Shown here one piece after another: positions 6,864-14,448 of a stretch of DNA of 17,147 nucleotides. Source of the DNA: CAYUNA01 sp047629355 (lineage in GTDB: Bacteria; Bacteroidota; Bacteroidia; Chitinophagales; Saprospiraceae). The DNA lies in the NCBI GenBank assembly GCA_047629355.1, contig JBLHWU010000145.1:1-17147 (forward strand), in the 5' to 3' direction. The translations under genes and the position numbers were made by a program. Position 1 is the first letter of the stretch. Each line of letters starts with the position of its first letter. The notes below the pieces were generated by a model. The model had not been told where the DNA came from. It did no database searches and worked only from the letters and a program-made list of their open reading frames with translations.

Positions 6864-7394
6864 TTACAAATTCTTCAAAGATTCCCTTTCTGCTTTCTTC
6901 AAATTTTTAACAACCAAATCATAAGAATGGTCAATCAATTCTTTTAAAAAATCTTCTTCCAAATCTCGTTCAAAACAGACCACATTCCAGTGTTTTCCAC
7001 CCGTAAGTAGTAAACCATATTTATTGATAGTTTTTAAGACTATCTTTTTTCGCTATTTTCCCTTTAAAAATCATTCTATAACGTAGGATATACAAGGATT
7101 TTTAAAGAAAAACTATCAAAAAAATCTTAGCTCTAAAATTCTATCAATAAATATGGTTTACTACTTACGTCCTTCGTCGGTAATGCTTTCGGGATAGGTG
7201 TCGCGTAATTCTATCGAACGTTCTGGGTCGCATTTCAAATAAGCAATAAAATTTTCACTATTAATATGAGTGACGGCAAACATCTTGGTCAACACTTTAA
7301 AAACAGGGACTTACTTATCAAATTTGTCAAATGGAAATCCTTCATTTGTTTTTCTTTTAGACAAGCAATAATCGCGGTAGTCTTCGATATTCAT
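6864..7394 (-). pseudogene. MmcQ/YjbR family (DUF419) gene, second tandem copy, interrupted by a MITE
   Basis: On the minus strand this reads MNIEDYRDYCLSKRKTNEG at the start, closely like the intact gene at 7403-7762. It continues ...AVTHINSENF...LKCDPERSIELRDTYPESITDEGR, is broken by the element at 7002-7169, and resumes GGKHWNVVCFERDLEEDF...LIDHSYDLVVKNLKKAE to a TAA at 6864. Removing the element with one copy of the TA target restores the frame as DEGRTGGKHWN. There is a second lesion before the insertion: FPFDKFDK-stop-VPVFKV, where the intact copy has FPFDNVTLVFKV. The gene is therefore doubly disabled. It starts 8 bp after the intact paralogue ends, so it arose by tandem duplication. 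Confidence 0.85.
7002..7169. mobile_element. MITE inserted in the YjbR pseudogene, 29-bp perfect TIRs, TA target
   Basis: 7002-7030 (starting CGTAAGTAGTAAACC) is exactly complementary to 7141-7169. Inner inverted repeats (CTTTAAAAATC near 7060 with GATTTTTAAAG near 7095; GATAGTTTTT with AAAAACTATC) would let it fold into one long hairpin. It has no ORF. If the insertion target is TA (7004-7005 and 7166-7167), the insert is 162 bp and removing it restores the host reading frame. A TA duplication is typical of Tc1/mariner-IS630-type transposases, so it is probably mobilised in trans by one (inference). Confidence 0.85.
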
Positions 7395-7402
7395 AGTGAT
7401 GG

Positions 7403-7762
7403 TTATAAATTTTCCAAAAATGCTCGATCACTTTTTTTTAATTTAGTAACCACCAAATCATAGGAATGGTCAATCAATTCGCACAAAAAACGCTCTTCTA
7501 AATCGCCTTCAAAAATAACGGTGTTCCAGTGTTTTTTATTCATGTGGTAGCCCGGAATAATTCCTCCAGCGTGTGCTTCGCGGAGTTCAATCGCTCGTTC
7601 TGGATCGCATTTCAAATTGACTTTGAAATCCTCCCATTCGATATTGGTGAGTGCAAAAACTTTATTCATGACCTTAAAAACCAAGGTTACATTATCGAAA
7701 GGAAAGGTTTCTTCAACGGCTTTTTTAGCGAGGCAGTAGTTGCGGAAGTCTTCGATATTCAT
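7403..7762 (-). CDS. MmcQ/YjbR family (DUF419) DNA-binding-like protein
   Basis: The 119-residue soluble protein matches the MmcQ/YjbR family by its layout: MNIEDFRNYCLAKKAVEET, FPFDNVTLVFKVMNKVFAL, NLKCDPERAIELRE, GYHMNKKHWNTV and LIDHSYDLVV. Members have a CyaY-like fold and are often annotated as possible DNA-binding proteins; the function is not established. The length is normal for the family. It starts 12 bp after trmD ends on the same strand, so it is probably co-transcribed with trmD, and a damaged tandem copy follows it. Confidence 0.85.
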   Translation of the reverse strand: MNIEDFRNYCLAKKAVEETFPFDNVTLVFKVMNKVFALTNIEWEDFKVNLKCDPERAIELREAHAGGIIPGYHMNKKHWNTVIFEGDLEERFLCELIDHSYDLVVTKLKKSDRAFLENL

Positions 7763-7774
7763 TGGTTCAATATT

Positions 7775-8452
7775 TTACTCTTCCAACAAATCCGGTCTTC
7801 GTTCTTTCGTCCGCAAATACGCTTGTTCCGCCCGCCAATCGTCAATTTTTCTATCATCTCCTGATAATAAAATCTCTGGAACTGCCCATCCATTAATCTC
7901 CGAAGGTCGGGTATAAACAGGCGGTGCCAACAAATCATCCTGAAAAGAATCAAACAAAGCCGAGGTTTCATCATTCAAAACACCGGGTAACAAACGACCC
8001 AAGGAATCCACCAAAACGGCAGCTGGCAACTCTCCACCCGACAAGACAAAATCGCCAATAGAAATGTCCATCGTGATGTAATGCTCGCGAATGCGCTCGT
8101 CCACTCCTTTATAGTGACCACATAAAATAATCAAATTTTCCTTTAGGGATAGACGATTGGCGATAGACTGATTCAGCGTTTTTCCATCGGGCGTCATGTA
8201 GATAATTTCGTCGTAATCCCGTTCTGCCTTCAGTTTGTCGATGCAAGTGGCAATTGGTTCGACCATCATCACCATGCCTGCGCCACCACCAAATTGGTAG
8301 TCGTCCACTTTGCTGTGCTTCCCCAAACCATACTCTCGCAGATTGTGAATGACGACTTCGAGTAAGCCTTTTTCTTGCGCTCGCTTCATAATCGAATGGT
8401 CGAGTGGACTGACCAATAATTCAGGTTGAACGGAAATGATGTCTATTCTCAT
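7775..8452 (-). CDS. trmD: tRNA (guanine-N1-)-methyltransferase (TrmD)
   Basis: TrmD methylates G37 next to the anticodon using S-adenosylmethionine, which prevents +1 frameshifting. The 225-residue protein shows MRIDIISVQPELL (start), KVDDYQFGGGAGMVMM (48-63), IYMTPDGKTLNQ (84-95) and the trefoil-knot SAM-binding segments LCGHYKGVDERI (110-121) and SIGDFVLSGGELPA (131-144). It ends with YTRP (180-183) and a C-terminal domain. The Asp of the DERI/GDF region expected for catalysis is present. Length is slightly under the roughly 240-255 of many homologues, mainly at the C-terminus. In other phyla trmD is often with rpsP, rimM and rplS; here it leads a minus-strand pair with the YjbR gene instead. 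Confidence 0.96.
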   Translation of the reverse strand: MRIDIISVQPELLVSPLDHSIMKRAQEKGLLEVVIHNLREYGLGKHSKVDDYQFGGGAGMVMMVEPIATCIDKLKAERDYDEIIYMTPDGKTLNQSIANRLSLKENLIILCGHYKGVDERIREHYITMDISIGDFVLSGGELPAAVLVDSLGRLLPGVLNDETSALFDSFQDDLLAPPVYTRPSEINGWAVPEILLSGDDRKIDDWRAEQAYLRTKERRPDLLEE

Positions 8453-8570
8453 GGTTTAATTTTTACGCTACTTCGGTTGAAATGACAAAGGTGATTGCAG
8501 CTTTTAATTGATACAAATTCCTTGGGTGCGAAATTAAGTAGTTATTTCAGATTTTCTAAAAAATGACTGA

Positions 8571-8851
8571 TTTAATACTGGGTAAGAAAAATTTTATAGA
8601 AAGATAAGAGGCAGGAAAAATTCTCGATTTTCGAGCTTCAAAAACACAATGTGCGCTACCTGCGGCAGCGCGGGGTGGGTATTGAGGGACAAAAACGCTT
8701 TTTGCAAAACCGTTTTGTCCCTCAAACTCCCGCTGTCGAAGATTCAAAGTAAGTTGTATTGCATTTTGATAAGGGGATTTTAAGGGAGAAAACGGTTTTT
8801 AAAATTTTTTCGCTTCTGAAATTTCAGATGCTTACGCTACCCAGTATTTAA
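8571..8851. mobile_element. MITE-like element enclosing a reversed triple-hairpin core (copy 3)
   Basis: TTTAATACTGGGTA (8571-8584) pairs with 8838-8851 (13 of 14). Inside, reversed, are H3 (8610-8639, ending CGATTTTCGAGCTTC), H2 (8653-8671, GCGCTACCTGCGGCAGCGC) and H1 (8682-8725, with arms TTGAGGGACAAAA and TTTTGTCCCTCAA). A second, partial core in the opposite sense follows at about 8775-8815 (AAGGGAGAAAACGG, then TCGCTTCT). It fills most of the trmD/lipoprotein divergent gap. In 8453-8570 I see only a TTTCAGATTTTCT stretch that partly mirrors 8815-8828, and in 8852-8963 no recognisable promoter. Confidence 0.65.
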
Positions 8852-8963
8852 GTTGTTAAACGTTTAATAATGGGATTGAATGAAAATGAGCGATAGATTT
8901 TTGTTAGTTTTACCATTCAAATTTTATACACAAATTCTATAGCCACATAATAAGCTGCAATTT

Positions 8964-9458
8964 ATGAAAAATTTACTTTTTTTGACCCTCGTTATTTTTA
9001 GCATGAGCTTGACTTCCTGCGGCATCAATTTGGAAGCCTTGTTAGATGAATTGAGTCAACCGCCACCGTCGTCTGATTCTTCTTCAACGCCCAATTCTAC
9101 GCAGTCCAATACCGGAACTGCACCTGGAACGCCGCTTCCACCACCAACTAAAAATGGTGGAGCAACCTCTCGCAGCGATGGCAATGATGCGATGACTGAT
9201 TTTTATAAAAAGATTAAGTTATCGGATACTCAGATTACGCAATTTGAAGGTATTGTGAAGGAGTATAAAAAGAAAAACAATGCAGCGAAATTGAAGTATA
9301 AAGGGAACCAAATTGCCTTGAATAAAGAGTTGAAAAATTTGCAAAATGCAGAGTTTGCTGCGTTTAAAGGAATGATGTCTCCATATCAGTTTTCGTTGTT
9401 TGAGAAGGAATTGAAAGCGCAGAGTAAAAGTGGTGCGAAGGGTAGTGTGAGTGGCTAA
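8964..9458 (+). CDS. Predicted lipoprotein with a Pro/Ser/Thr linker and a helical C-terminal domain
   Basis: The 164-residue protein has a lipoprotein signal peptide (MKNLLFLTLVIFSMSLTSC) with lipobox LTSC and lipidated Cys19, so it should be exported and anchored by a lipid. Residues about 32-75 are a low-complexity Pro/Ser/Thr/Gly linker. Residues about 77-152 are charged and helical (KLSDTQITQFEGIVKEYKKK, then MMSPYQFSLFEKEL). The LSDTQ..QF...EY pattern recalls the periplasmic LTxxQ/Spy-like helical proteins, but this is only a resemblance. A strong terminator follows at 9492-9543, so it is probably a single-gene transcript. Confidence 0.75.
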   Translation: MKNLLFLTLVIFSMSLTSCGINLEALLDELSQPPPSSDSSSTPNSTQSNTGTAPGTPLPPPTKNGGATSRSDGNDAMTDFYKKIKLSDTQITQFEGIVKEYKKKNNAAKLKYKGNQIALNKELKNLQNAEFAAFKGMMSPYQFSLFEKELKAQSKSGAKGSVSG

Positions 9459-9491
9459 ATTCTTTTTGCTAACAAAAACATAAATTCAAAT

Positions 9492-9543
9492 AGAAAGGAA
9501 ATGAAAAGGGTAACATCGAATTACTTTTCCTTTCTTTTTTTTT
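9492..9543 (+). terminator. Rho-independent terminator after the lipoprotein gene
   Basis: AGAAAGGAAA (9492-9501) pairs exactly with TTTCCTTTCT (9526-9535), GTAA / TTAC extends the pairing inside, and a run of T follows to 9543. Confidence 0.75.
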
Positions 9544-9560
9544 GCTAAAAAATCACTAAA

Positions 9561-9893
9561 ATGAAACGCAAGCATATCTACCTCTTATTATCCCTTCTCG
9601 GTCTTTGCTGGACTTGGTATTTCAATATTCAATTTTTCCAAACAGCGGAAGATACCTCCATTGCTAACTTCATCGCTCAGTGCAAAACTACTTTCCCTGC
9701 GCGGTCTATTGTCGCGGATATTTCGGTCGTTCTCTTGACCTTTTTTGCATGGATGATTCCAGAGGCTTTGCGTTTGAAAATTAAGTTTTGGTGGGTGTTG
9801 ATACCACTAACATTTATGATTGCAATAGCGTTTACCTTTCCATTGTTTTTGTATTTAAGGGAAGGGAAATTGGAAAAACTGAAGGCATCATAG
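9561..9893 (+). CDS. Small integral membrane protein, DUF2834-like
   Basis: The 110-residue protein has three hydrophobic segments (about 6-24, 53-70 and 75-98) and a short charged C-terminal tail (REGKLEKLKAS). The layout YLLLSLLGLCWTWYFNIQFF, then an extended loop (TAEDTSIANFIAQC), then two helices with WMIPEALRLKIKFWW between them, resembles DUF2834 membrane proteins, which are of this size. The function is unknown. The ATG lies 18 bp after the terminator of the upstream gene, so it needs its own promoter; none is obvious in the short gap. Confidence 0.6.
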   Translation: MKRKHIYLLLSLLGLCWTWYFNIQFFQTAEDTSIANFIAQCKTTFPARSIVADISVVLLTFFAWMIPEALRLKIKFWWVLIPLTFMIAIAFTFPLFLYLREGKLEKLKAS

Positions 9894-10015
9894 TTTATTA
9901 AATCGTGTTACTTATTTTCTAAAAGTAAGTACTTGGACAAAACTGTTGTATTGTCAAATTGCTGGTAATATACTGGTATTCAATGATTTAAGAATAAAAT
10001 AGCTTGTCGAAAATT

Positions 10016-10230
10016 TGGTAGTGTCCGATTAAAGTAGGGTAAAATTAGAAGTCCTTTTATTGAGAATCAGATAGATACGAATTTGAATAGTGATTTATCA
10101 TTCAAAATGATGTCGTGTGTATATTACTTTGTTGCAATAAAATCACAGTAAATCACAATTGAAATCTATAAAGTCCTAATTGTCAATTTAACTCAATTAA
10201 AATCTACCCTACTTTAGTCGGACACTACCA
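10016..10230. mobile_element. MITE-like element, TIR TGGTAGTGTCCGA, with target duplication AAAATT
   Basis: The left end TGGTAGTGTCCGATTAAAG (from 10016) is complementary to the right end ...CTTTAGTCGGACACTACCA (to 10230), with one mismatch over about 25 bases. AAAATT flanks it on both sides (10010-10015 and 10231-10236), as expected for a 6-bp target duplication, though the duplicated bases are AT-rich and the boundary could shift by a base. The 215-bp interior has no ORF. It is one of two elements in the 763-bp gap between the DUF2834-like and CBU_0592-like genes. Confidence 0.75.
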
Positions 10231-10320
10231 AAAATTCTAGGTTAGATAGAATGGTTACACGGATTTTTTCAAATAGGTCTAATGCCTTTATAAATGTGTG
10301 CATTTTAGATGGATTAAATA

Positions 10321-10511
10321 CCGTGGAACAAAAGGTTTCATGTATTTTGACAAAGGGAGTTTTGAGGGGTAAAAGTGGTTTGTAAAACCGCTTCTATCCC
10401 TCAAAAACCTAACCCGCCTCGCCGCAGGCGAGGCGGGCGGTGTTTTTTTGAAGCTCGAAAATCTTGTGATTTTCTCGCTTCTTAAAGTTCAAAGAATACT
10501 TCGTTCCACGG
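10321..10511 (+). repeat. Triple-hairpin repeat, copy 4, with outer inverted repeat CCGTGGAAC
   Basis: Outer arms CCGTGGAAC (10321-10329) and GTTCCACGG (10503-10511) enclose H1 (10361-10405, arms starting TTTGAGGGG), H2 (10413-10437, a 25-nt GC palindrome around GCCGCAGGC) and H3 (10450-10481, GAAGCTCGAAAATC / GATTTTCTCGCTTC). The right flank to about 10530 (GATTTGTCAAAGAACCAA) is the same as the right end of the copy at 14449-14681. The matching left end is not present here, so the left terminus has been lost or replaced. Confidence 0.75.
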
Positions 10512-10581
10512 GATTTGTCAAAGAACCAAATTTATTTTAAACCTGTACTTATTTGGCGTCGGTTTTAAATCAATAAATTTC

Positions 10582-10589
10582 TACATTTG
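10582..10589 (+). promoter_or_regulatory. Bacteroidota -7 promoter box for the CBU_0592-like gene
   Basis: TACATTTG matches TAnnTTTG, about 68 bp before the ATG at 10657. A TTTG at 10552-10555 could be the -33 element, though the spacing is slightly long. Confidence 0.5.
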
Positions 10590-10656
10590 CGACTTATTAA
10601 GTACTACGCGTTACTAAGTTTAAAAAGTACAAGTCATTTTTAATAAAAACACAACT

Positions 10657-10899
10657 ATGACCTTTTCAGAAATCATCGGCGCTATTGGCGTAACTATCTT
10701 ATTAATCGGTTATTTATTGAATATAAATGGCAAATTAGCGTCCAATAATGCGGTATATATGTTGATGAATGTCGTCGGGTCAGGGATGGCTTTTTGTTCT
10801 TCTTACTTGATAGATTTTGTTCCTTTTATGGTTTTAGAAGGTATTTGGACGGGGATTTCTGCTTATTCGTTTGGGCGGATAATGTGGAGGAAGGCGTAA
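10657..10899 (+). CDS. Small membrane protein, CBU_0592-like
   Basis: The 80-residue protein is nearly all hydrophobic, with three likely membrane helices (about 4-22, 33-50 and 53-75). The pattern IIGAIGVTILLIGYLLNINGKLASNN, then YMLMNVVGSGMAF, then LEGIWTGISAYS resembles the CBU_0592-type small membrane proteins, whose function is unknown. A Bacteroidota promoter box precedes it at 10582. Its stop codon is 6 bp from the stop of the convergent glutaminase gene, with no room for a separate terminator. Confidence 0.6.
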   Translation: MTFSEIIGAIGVTILLIGYLLNINGKLASNNAVYMLMNVVGSGMAFCSSYLIDFVPFMVLEGIWTGISAYSFGRIMWRKA

Positions 10900-10905
10900 T
10901 GGTTT

Positions 10906-11820
10906 TTAAAACACCGACAACTCCGTCTTCGTCGTCAACAATTCTAAAACTTTCATGCCCAGCGTACTGTTGCCTTTCGGATTTAATTTTGGACTCCAAA
11001 CCACCACGCTGTAATAGCCTGGATGTACTGCGACAATGCCTCCGCCCACACCAGACTTGCCTGGCAAACCCACTCGAAAGGCAAATTCTCCAGCCTCATC
11101 ATAAAAGCCACAAGTTTGCATGACCGCATTGATACGTTTGGTTTGACTGCCGGTCAAAATGCGCGTTCCAGAGGCCAAAATACAACCCCGATTTGCAAAA
11201 AGCATAAAAGTTTCTGATAATTCTTTGCAGGTCATTTCAATTGAACAGGTATGAAAATAAAAGTCTAAAACATCTTCAGTTCGGTTGTTAATATTACCGA
11301 AAGACTTCATGTAGTTGACCAAAGCAGCATTTCTAAAGCCTGATTTTCCTTCGCTTTTTGCGATTTTCGAGTTGTAATTTATCGTTGGATTTTGCGCTAT
11401 TTTACGGACAAATGCTAAGAAGTCTTCTTTTGGATTGTCCAATTCCGTTAGTAGAATATCACAGACGACCAATGCGCCTGCATTGATGAGCGGATTCCGT
11501 GGGATGCCATTTTCATATTCCAATTGCGTCAAGGAATTGAATGGGTCACCGGAAGGTTCGACATCGACCCTTTCGAGTATTTTATCCCCAATTTTTAAGG
11601 CAGCCAGCGTTAGAGTTAGTACTTTAGCAATAGACTGAATGCTAAATTTTTCGGCACTATCGCCATGGAAATAATGCCCAGAATCAATACAGTTTAAGTG
11701 AATGCCAAATTTATCTGGGGAGACTTTTCCGAGTTCCGGAATATAGTCCGCCACTTTTCCTTCGTACTGCGACAAGTCAATTTCTGTGATGATGTCGTTG
11801 ATGATTTTTTGATAGTTCAT
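10906..11820 (-). CDS. glsA: Glutaminase (GlsA family)
   Basis: This enzyme hydrolyses glutamine to glutamate and ammonia in the cytoplasm. The 304-residue length matches bacterial glutaminases, which have a beta-lactamase-like fold. The SxxK catalytic pair is in FSIQSIAKV (S63, K66). Other family blocks are EPSGDPFNSL (88-97), NPLINAGA (109-116), FANRGCILASGTRIL (208-222) and GLPGKSGVGGGIVA (251-264). The ATG start gives the usual N-terminus. It is convergent with the CBU_0592-like gene (6 bp between stops). Its upstream region holds a triple-hairpin repeat (from 11932). No TAnnTTTG box was found just upstream. Confidence 0.95.
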   Translation of the reverse strand: MNYQKIINDIITEIDLSQYEGKVADYIPELGKVSPDKFGIHLNCIDSGHYFHGDSAEKFSIQSIAKVLTLTLAALKIGDKILERVDVEPSGDPFNSLTQLEYENGIPRNPLINAGALVVCDILLTELDNPKEDFLAFVRKIAQNPTINYNSKIAKSEGKSGFRNAALVNYMKSFGNINNRTEDVLDFYFHTCSIEMTCKELSETFMLFANRGCILASGTRILTGSQTKRINAVMQTCGFYDEAGEFAFRVGLPGKSGVGGGIVAVHPGYYSVVVWSPKLNPKGNSTLGMKVLELLTTKTELSVF

Positions 11821-11931
11821 TTTTTTAAAGTAAAGTTAAATTTTGTGATAATCTTTAATCTACCACTGTCGATTTCCGTCATTTATTTGAAACAATGATT
11901 TTGGATTGAGAGATACTAAAACAGAGGGAGT

Positions 11932-12049
11932 TTGAGGGGCAAAACGGTTTTATAAAAACCGTTTTGCCCCTCAAGAACCTTTCCCGCCTCGCCGCAGGCG
12001 AGGCGTACTGTATTTTTGAAGCTCGAGAACCTTAGGATTTTCTCGCTTC
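11932..12049 (+). repeat. Triple-hairpin repeat, copy 5 (all three hairpins intact)
   Basis: H1 (11932-11974) has arms TTGAGGGGCAAAACGGTTTT and its complement. H2 (11985-12005) is CGCCTCGCCGCAGGCGAGGCG. H3 (12018-12049) is GAAGCTCGAGAACC / GGATTTTCTCGCTTC. It lies in the 337-bp gap upstream of glsA and downstream of the LRR gene. No convincing outer inverted repeat encloses it. The rest of the gap holds only the palindrome at 12099-12131. Confidence 0.75.
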
Positions 12050-12098
12050 TAAAATATCAAAATTAGAGGGTAGTTATTTAAGGGTTTTACGTAGCAAT

Positions 12099-12131
12099 AG
12101 GTAACAGATACTCCAAAAGTATCCGCTACCT
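12099..12131. repeat. Short palindrome related to the 6674-6849 element ends
   Basis: AGGTAACAGATAC (12099-12111) pairs with GTATCCGCTACCT (12119-12131) with two mismatches and a 7-nt loop. The arm AGGTAGCGGATAC resembles the TIR AGGTAGCGGAC at 6674. There is no T run for a terminator on the minus strand, although it lies just after the LRR gene. Confidence 0.45.
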
Positions 12132-12157
12132 GTCAGGCATTAGCAGCAAAACTCTTT

Positions 12158-13924
12158 CTACAAATAAATAAACTCCTCCCCAAAAATCCGTTGATACGGT
12201 TCAAGCTGCCCAAAAGTAAAATTATTTTTAGGTAAATATAATAATTTGTCTCTTTTCAAATCTTTTTCCACCACGAATCCTATTGGAATATCAGGGAGCC
12301 TATTAATTGGATTTTCCGTTAAATCCATTTTTATGTCCTGCGTATAAATATGAACAATCCAAGCAAAGGAAATGGCAGTAATCTGATTGGCTGGTAAACT
12401 AAGCAATTGTAAATCAGGCACTAGCCGCAAACTATCAGGAATGCTCGCCAACTGACCTTCTCTTATCGTAAGCGTAGTTAATTCCTTAAAATTCGCAATG
12501 CGGTTATCAATCTGTAAAATACTGTTTTTTTCAATATTGATATGTGATAATTTGGGTAAAACGCTCAACGAATAAGGAAAATATTGAATAGTATCTGGCG
12601 TAAAATCTATGCGGTCAATCCCGTAAATTGTAGGATATGCTTGCGTATCTATTGGTGAAAACGGAGCTTCTAAACTCCATAAAAAATTCAATTTTGGAAC
12701 TGTAAAAAAAGGAGTTGGAAAAGTGGAAAACTTCGAACCACGGGTACAAAGTGAAGTCAAATTAGTCAATTGACTAAAACGAGCATCGATTGCTTCAATT
12801 TTCATTTGATGCAGATGTAGCGTTCCCAAATTCTGACAGTTATAAATACTTTCTGGTAATTGGGTTTGGGAAGGCGCAGTAAGTTCTATTTCTAGCAAAT
12901 TTTCAGCAGACTTCGTAAGGTCAAGTGACTGAATAGTAGCTCCTGTTAATTTTAAAGATTGTAAATTCGGAAAAAGGGTATCAGAAAAATAAACGTCCTG
13001 CGGACTACTATATTGGATGCTTTTTACTTTATCCAAGCAAGGCAATTGGTCTAGTTGATTGGGCAGCAAACAATTGTGCAAGCTAATACCATAACAATCA
13101 AATAACGCTACCTCTTTTTTGCTTAGTTGATACGCATCTTCCCTATAAATTCTGATGGTCGTTAAATCAGGGCAGCCATCCGTAAACCACTTTAACCACT
13201 TCAGGTTTTCCCCTTTTTGAAAAGCCAGTTCTACCCTTTGAACTTCTGCTAATTGAGCGGTTAAATTGGTGTCCTTTATGAATTCTTCTATGCCTTTAGT
13301 GAAAATTTGAGTCGGCGGTCCAGAAAAGAATACGGAGGAAAGTTTCAATTTTTCTTTCCATTGAAAAATAGCGTTGAAGTTAATAAAATAGGGCAATTCT
13401 AAAGTATTGCTCATCACTGCGGTTATGGTTTCCGACAACTTGTAGGCTTGCAGATGTTCCAGTTCTTCTTTGGTCAAATAAATAGAAAGGAGTTGTCTTG
13501 CTGTGAGTTGAGTCGATTCGTTTTTACCAAAAATAGCCAACGCAATCCACAGCGCGAAATACTTGTCAGATGGTCGATGCCCGTCGTTGAAAGTATTTAA
13601 TAGCAAGGTGGCTAATTCTTGATTAACGGTATCCTCAGAGAAAAAAATCAGCTCCCATTTCTCATAATTTCCCGCCGCTTCTTCGGCTAATTCGCTGCTG
13701 CCGTGTTGATTAATCCATTCTTTTAAATGCTTTTCAGAAATCGCTGAAAATTGCTGGTCAATCGCTGTTTCATAATAAAACACTTTTCTATTTTGATAAT
13801 CGGACTGCCCACTTATCCCAAGTTGCGTGCATTTTTCTAGGAATAAATGCTGTTCTGTGAATTGCTCTTTTGAAAATAGAATGCAGAAATCGTTGTTGGT
13901 TAAGGAGAGGATTGGGTTGGACAT
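12158..13924 (-). CDS. Leucine-rich repeat protein with an uncharacterised N-terminal region
   Basis: The 588-residue protein has no signal peptide or membrane segment, so it is probably cytoplasmic. Residues about 315-555 contain degenerate leucine-rich repeats (FPNLQSLKLTGATIQSLDL, CQNLGTLHLHQMKIEAID, FKELTTLTIREGQLASIPDS, VPDLQLLSLPANQITAI). Such repeats usually form a curved protein-binding surface. Residues 1-310 do not match a domain I recognise: the first 60 look beta-rich (SLTNNDFCILFSKEQ), and 100-250 look helical. I cannot name a function. It lies between the glutaminase and a small membrane protein on the same strand, with gaps of 337 and 87 bp, so co-transcription with the upstream gene is possible but not shown. 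Confidence 0.7.
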   Translation of the reverse strand: MSNPILSLTNNDFCILFSKEQFTEQHLFLEKCTQLGISGQSDYQNRKVFYYETAIDQQFSAISEKHLKEWINQHGSSELAEEAAGNYEKWELIFFSEDTVNQELATLLLNTFNDGHRPSDKYFALWIALAIFGKNESTQLTARQLLSIYLTKEELEHLQAYKLSETITAVMSNTLELPYFINFNAIFQWKEKLKLSSVFFSGPPTQIFTKGIEEFIKDTNLTAQLAEVQRVELAFQKGENLKWLKWFTDGCPDLTTIRIYREDAYQLSKKEVALFDCYGISLHNCLLPNQLDQLPCLDKVKSIQYSSPQDVYFSDTLFPNLQSLKLTGATIQSLDLTKSAENLLEIELTAPSQTQLPESIYNCQNLGTLHLHQMKIEAIDARFSQLTNLTSLCTRGSKFSTFPTPFFTVPKLNFLWSLEAPFSPIDTQAYPTIYGIDRIDFTPDTIQYFPYSLSVLPKLSHINIEKNSILQIDNRIANFKELTTLTIREGQLASIPDSLRLVPDLQLLSLPANQITAISFAWIVHIYTQDIKMDLTENPINRLPDIPIGFVVEKDLKRDKLLYLPKNNFTFGQLEPYQRIFGEEFIYL

Positions 13925-14011
13925 GTCTTTTTTTGAAGGTTAGGTGTGTGGGAGGAATAACGGAGCACATTTTCTTGCTGCCGTTACTAAACCAAGGTTC
14001 AGTTGCACGTT

Positions 14012-14407
14012 TTAAAATTCATGATTATGATTATGGAGGTGTTGTTTCTTTCTAATTTTAATGGTTTGAAAACCATATATAATTAACAGTACCAACGCAA
14101 TGAAAACCATTAGAACACCGAACATCAAAATATAACGAGATAGATTATTAAACTTATTCCCTCCAGTTATCGCGACCATAAGACCTGACAACACAAAGAA
14201 AGCTGCTGAGGTATAAAGTAATGTCGCTGCTTTTGTCAAACGTCCCAGTTGTTTGATTTTTAAATCTGATATTTCGTGTTGAAACGAAGAACATTTACTA
14301 GCTAATAATTGTCCGATTTCGGAACTTAAATTCATCATCTGATTAGTTGTTGAAAGTATCAACAAGCTAATTGCTGGGAGTATTGTAATGGGAATATACC
14401 ATTCCAT
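14012..14407 (-). CDS. Small membrane protein, DUF2721-like
   Basis: The 131-residue protein has an N-terminal hydrophobic helix (WYIPITILPAISLLILS), a charged helical middle (about 25-60) and two further hydrophobic helices (about 62-82 and 90-112). It ends with a short His-rich tail (KKQHLHNHNHEF). The IPxxIxPAxxLLxLSTTNQ start followed by a charged helix resembles DUF2721 proteins of similar length; the function is unknown. The His-rich tail could bind metal, but this is speculation. A possible promoter lies at 14707-14714, which would put the whole repeat at 14449-14681 into its 5' leader. Confidence 0.5.
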   Translation of the reverse strand: MEWYIPITILPAISLLILSTTNQMMNLSSEIGQLLASKCSSFQHEISDLKIKQLGRLTKAATLLYTSAAFFVLSGLMVAITGGNKFNNLSRYILMFGVLMVFIALVLLIIYGFQTIKIRKKQHLHNHNHEF

Positions 14408-14448
14408 ATTAAATAGTTTTTATCGTCTCGCTCGCATGACCATTAAAT

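Noticed and set aside
7266..7864. Plus-strand open frames opposite the YjbR genes and the trmD end
   Set aside because: They are antisense shadows of minus-strand genes with clear family sequence.
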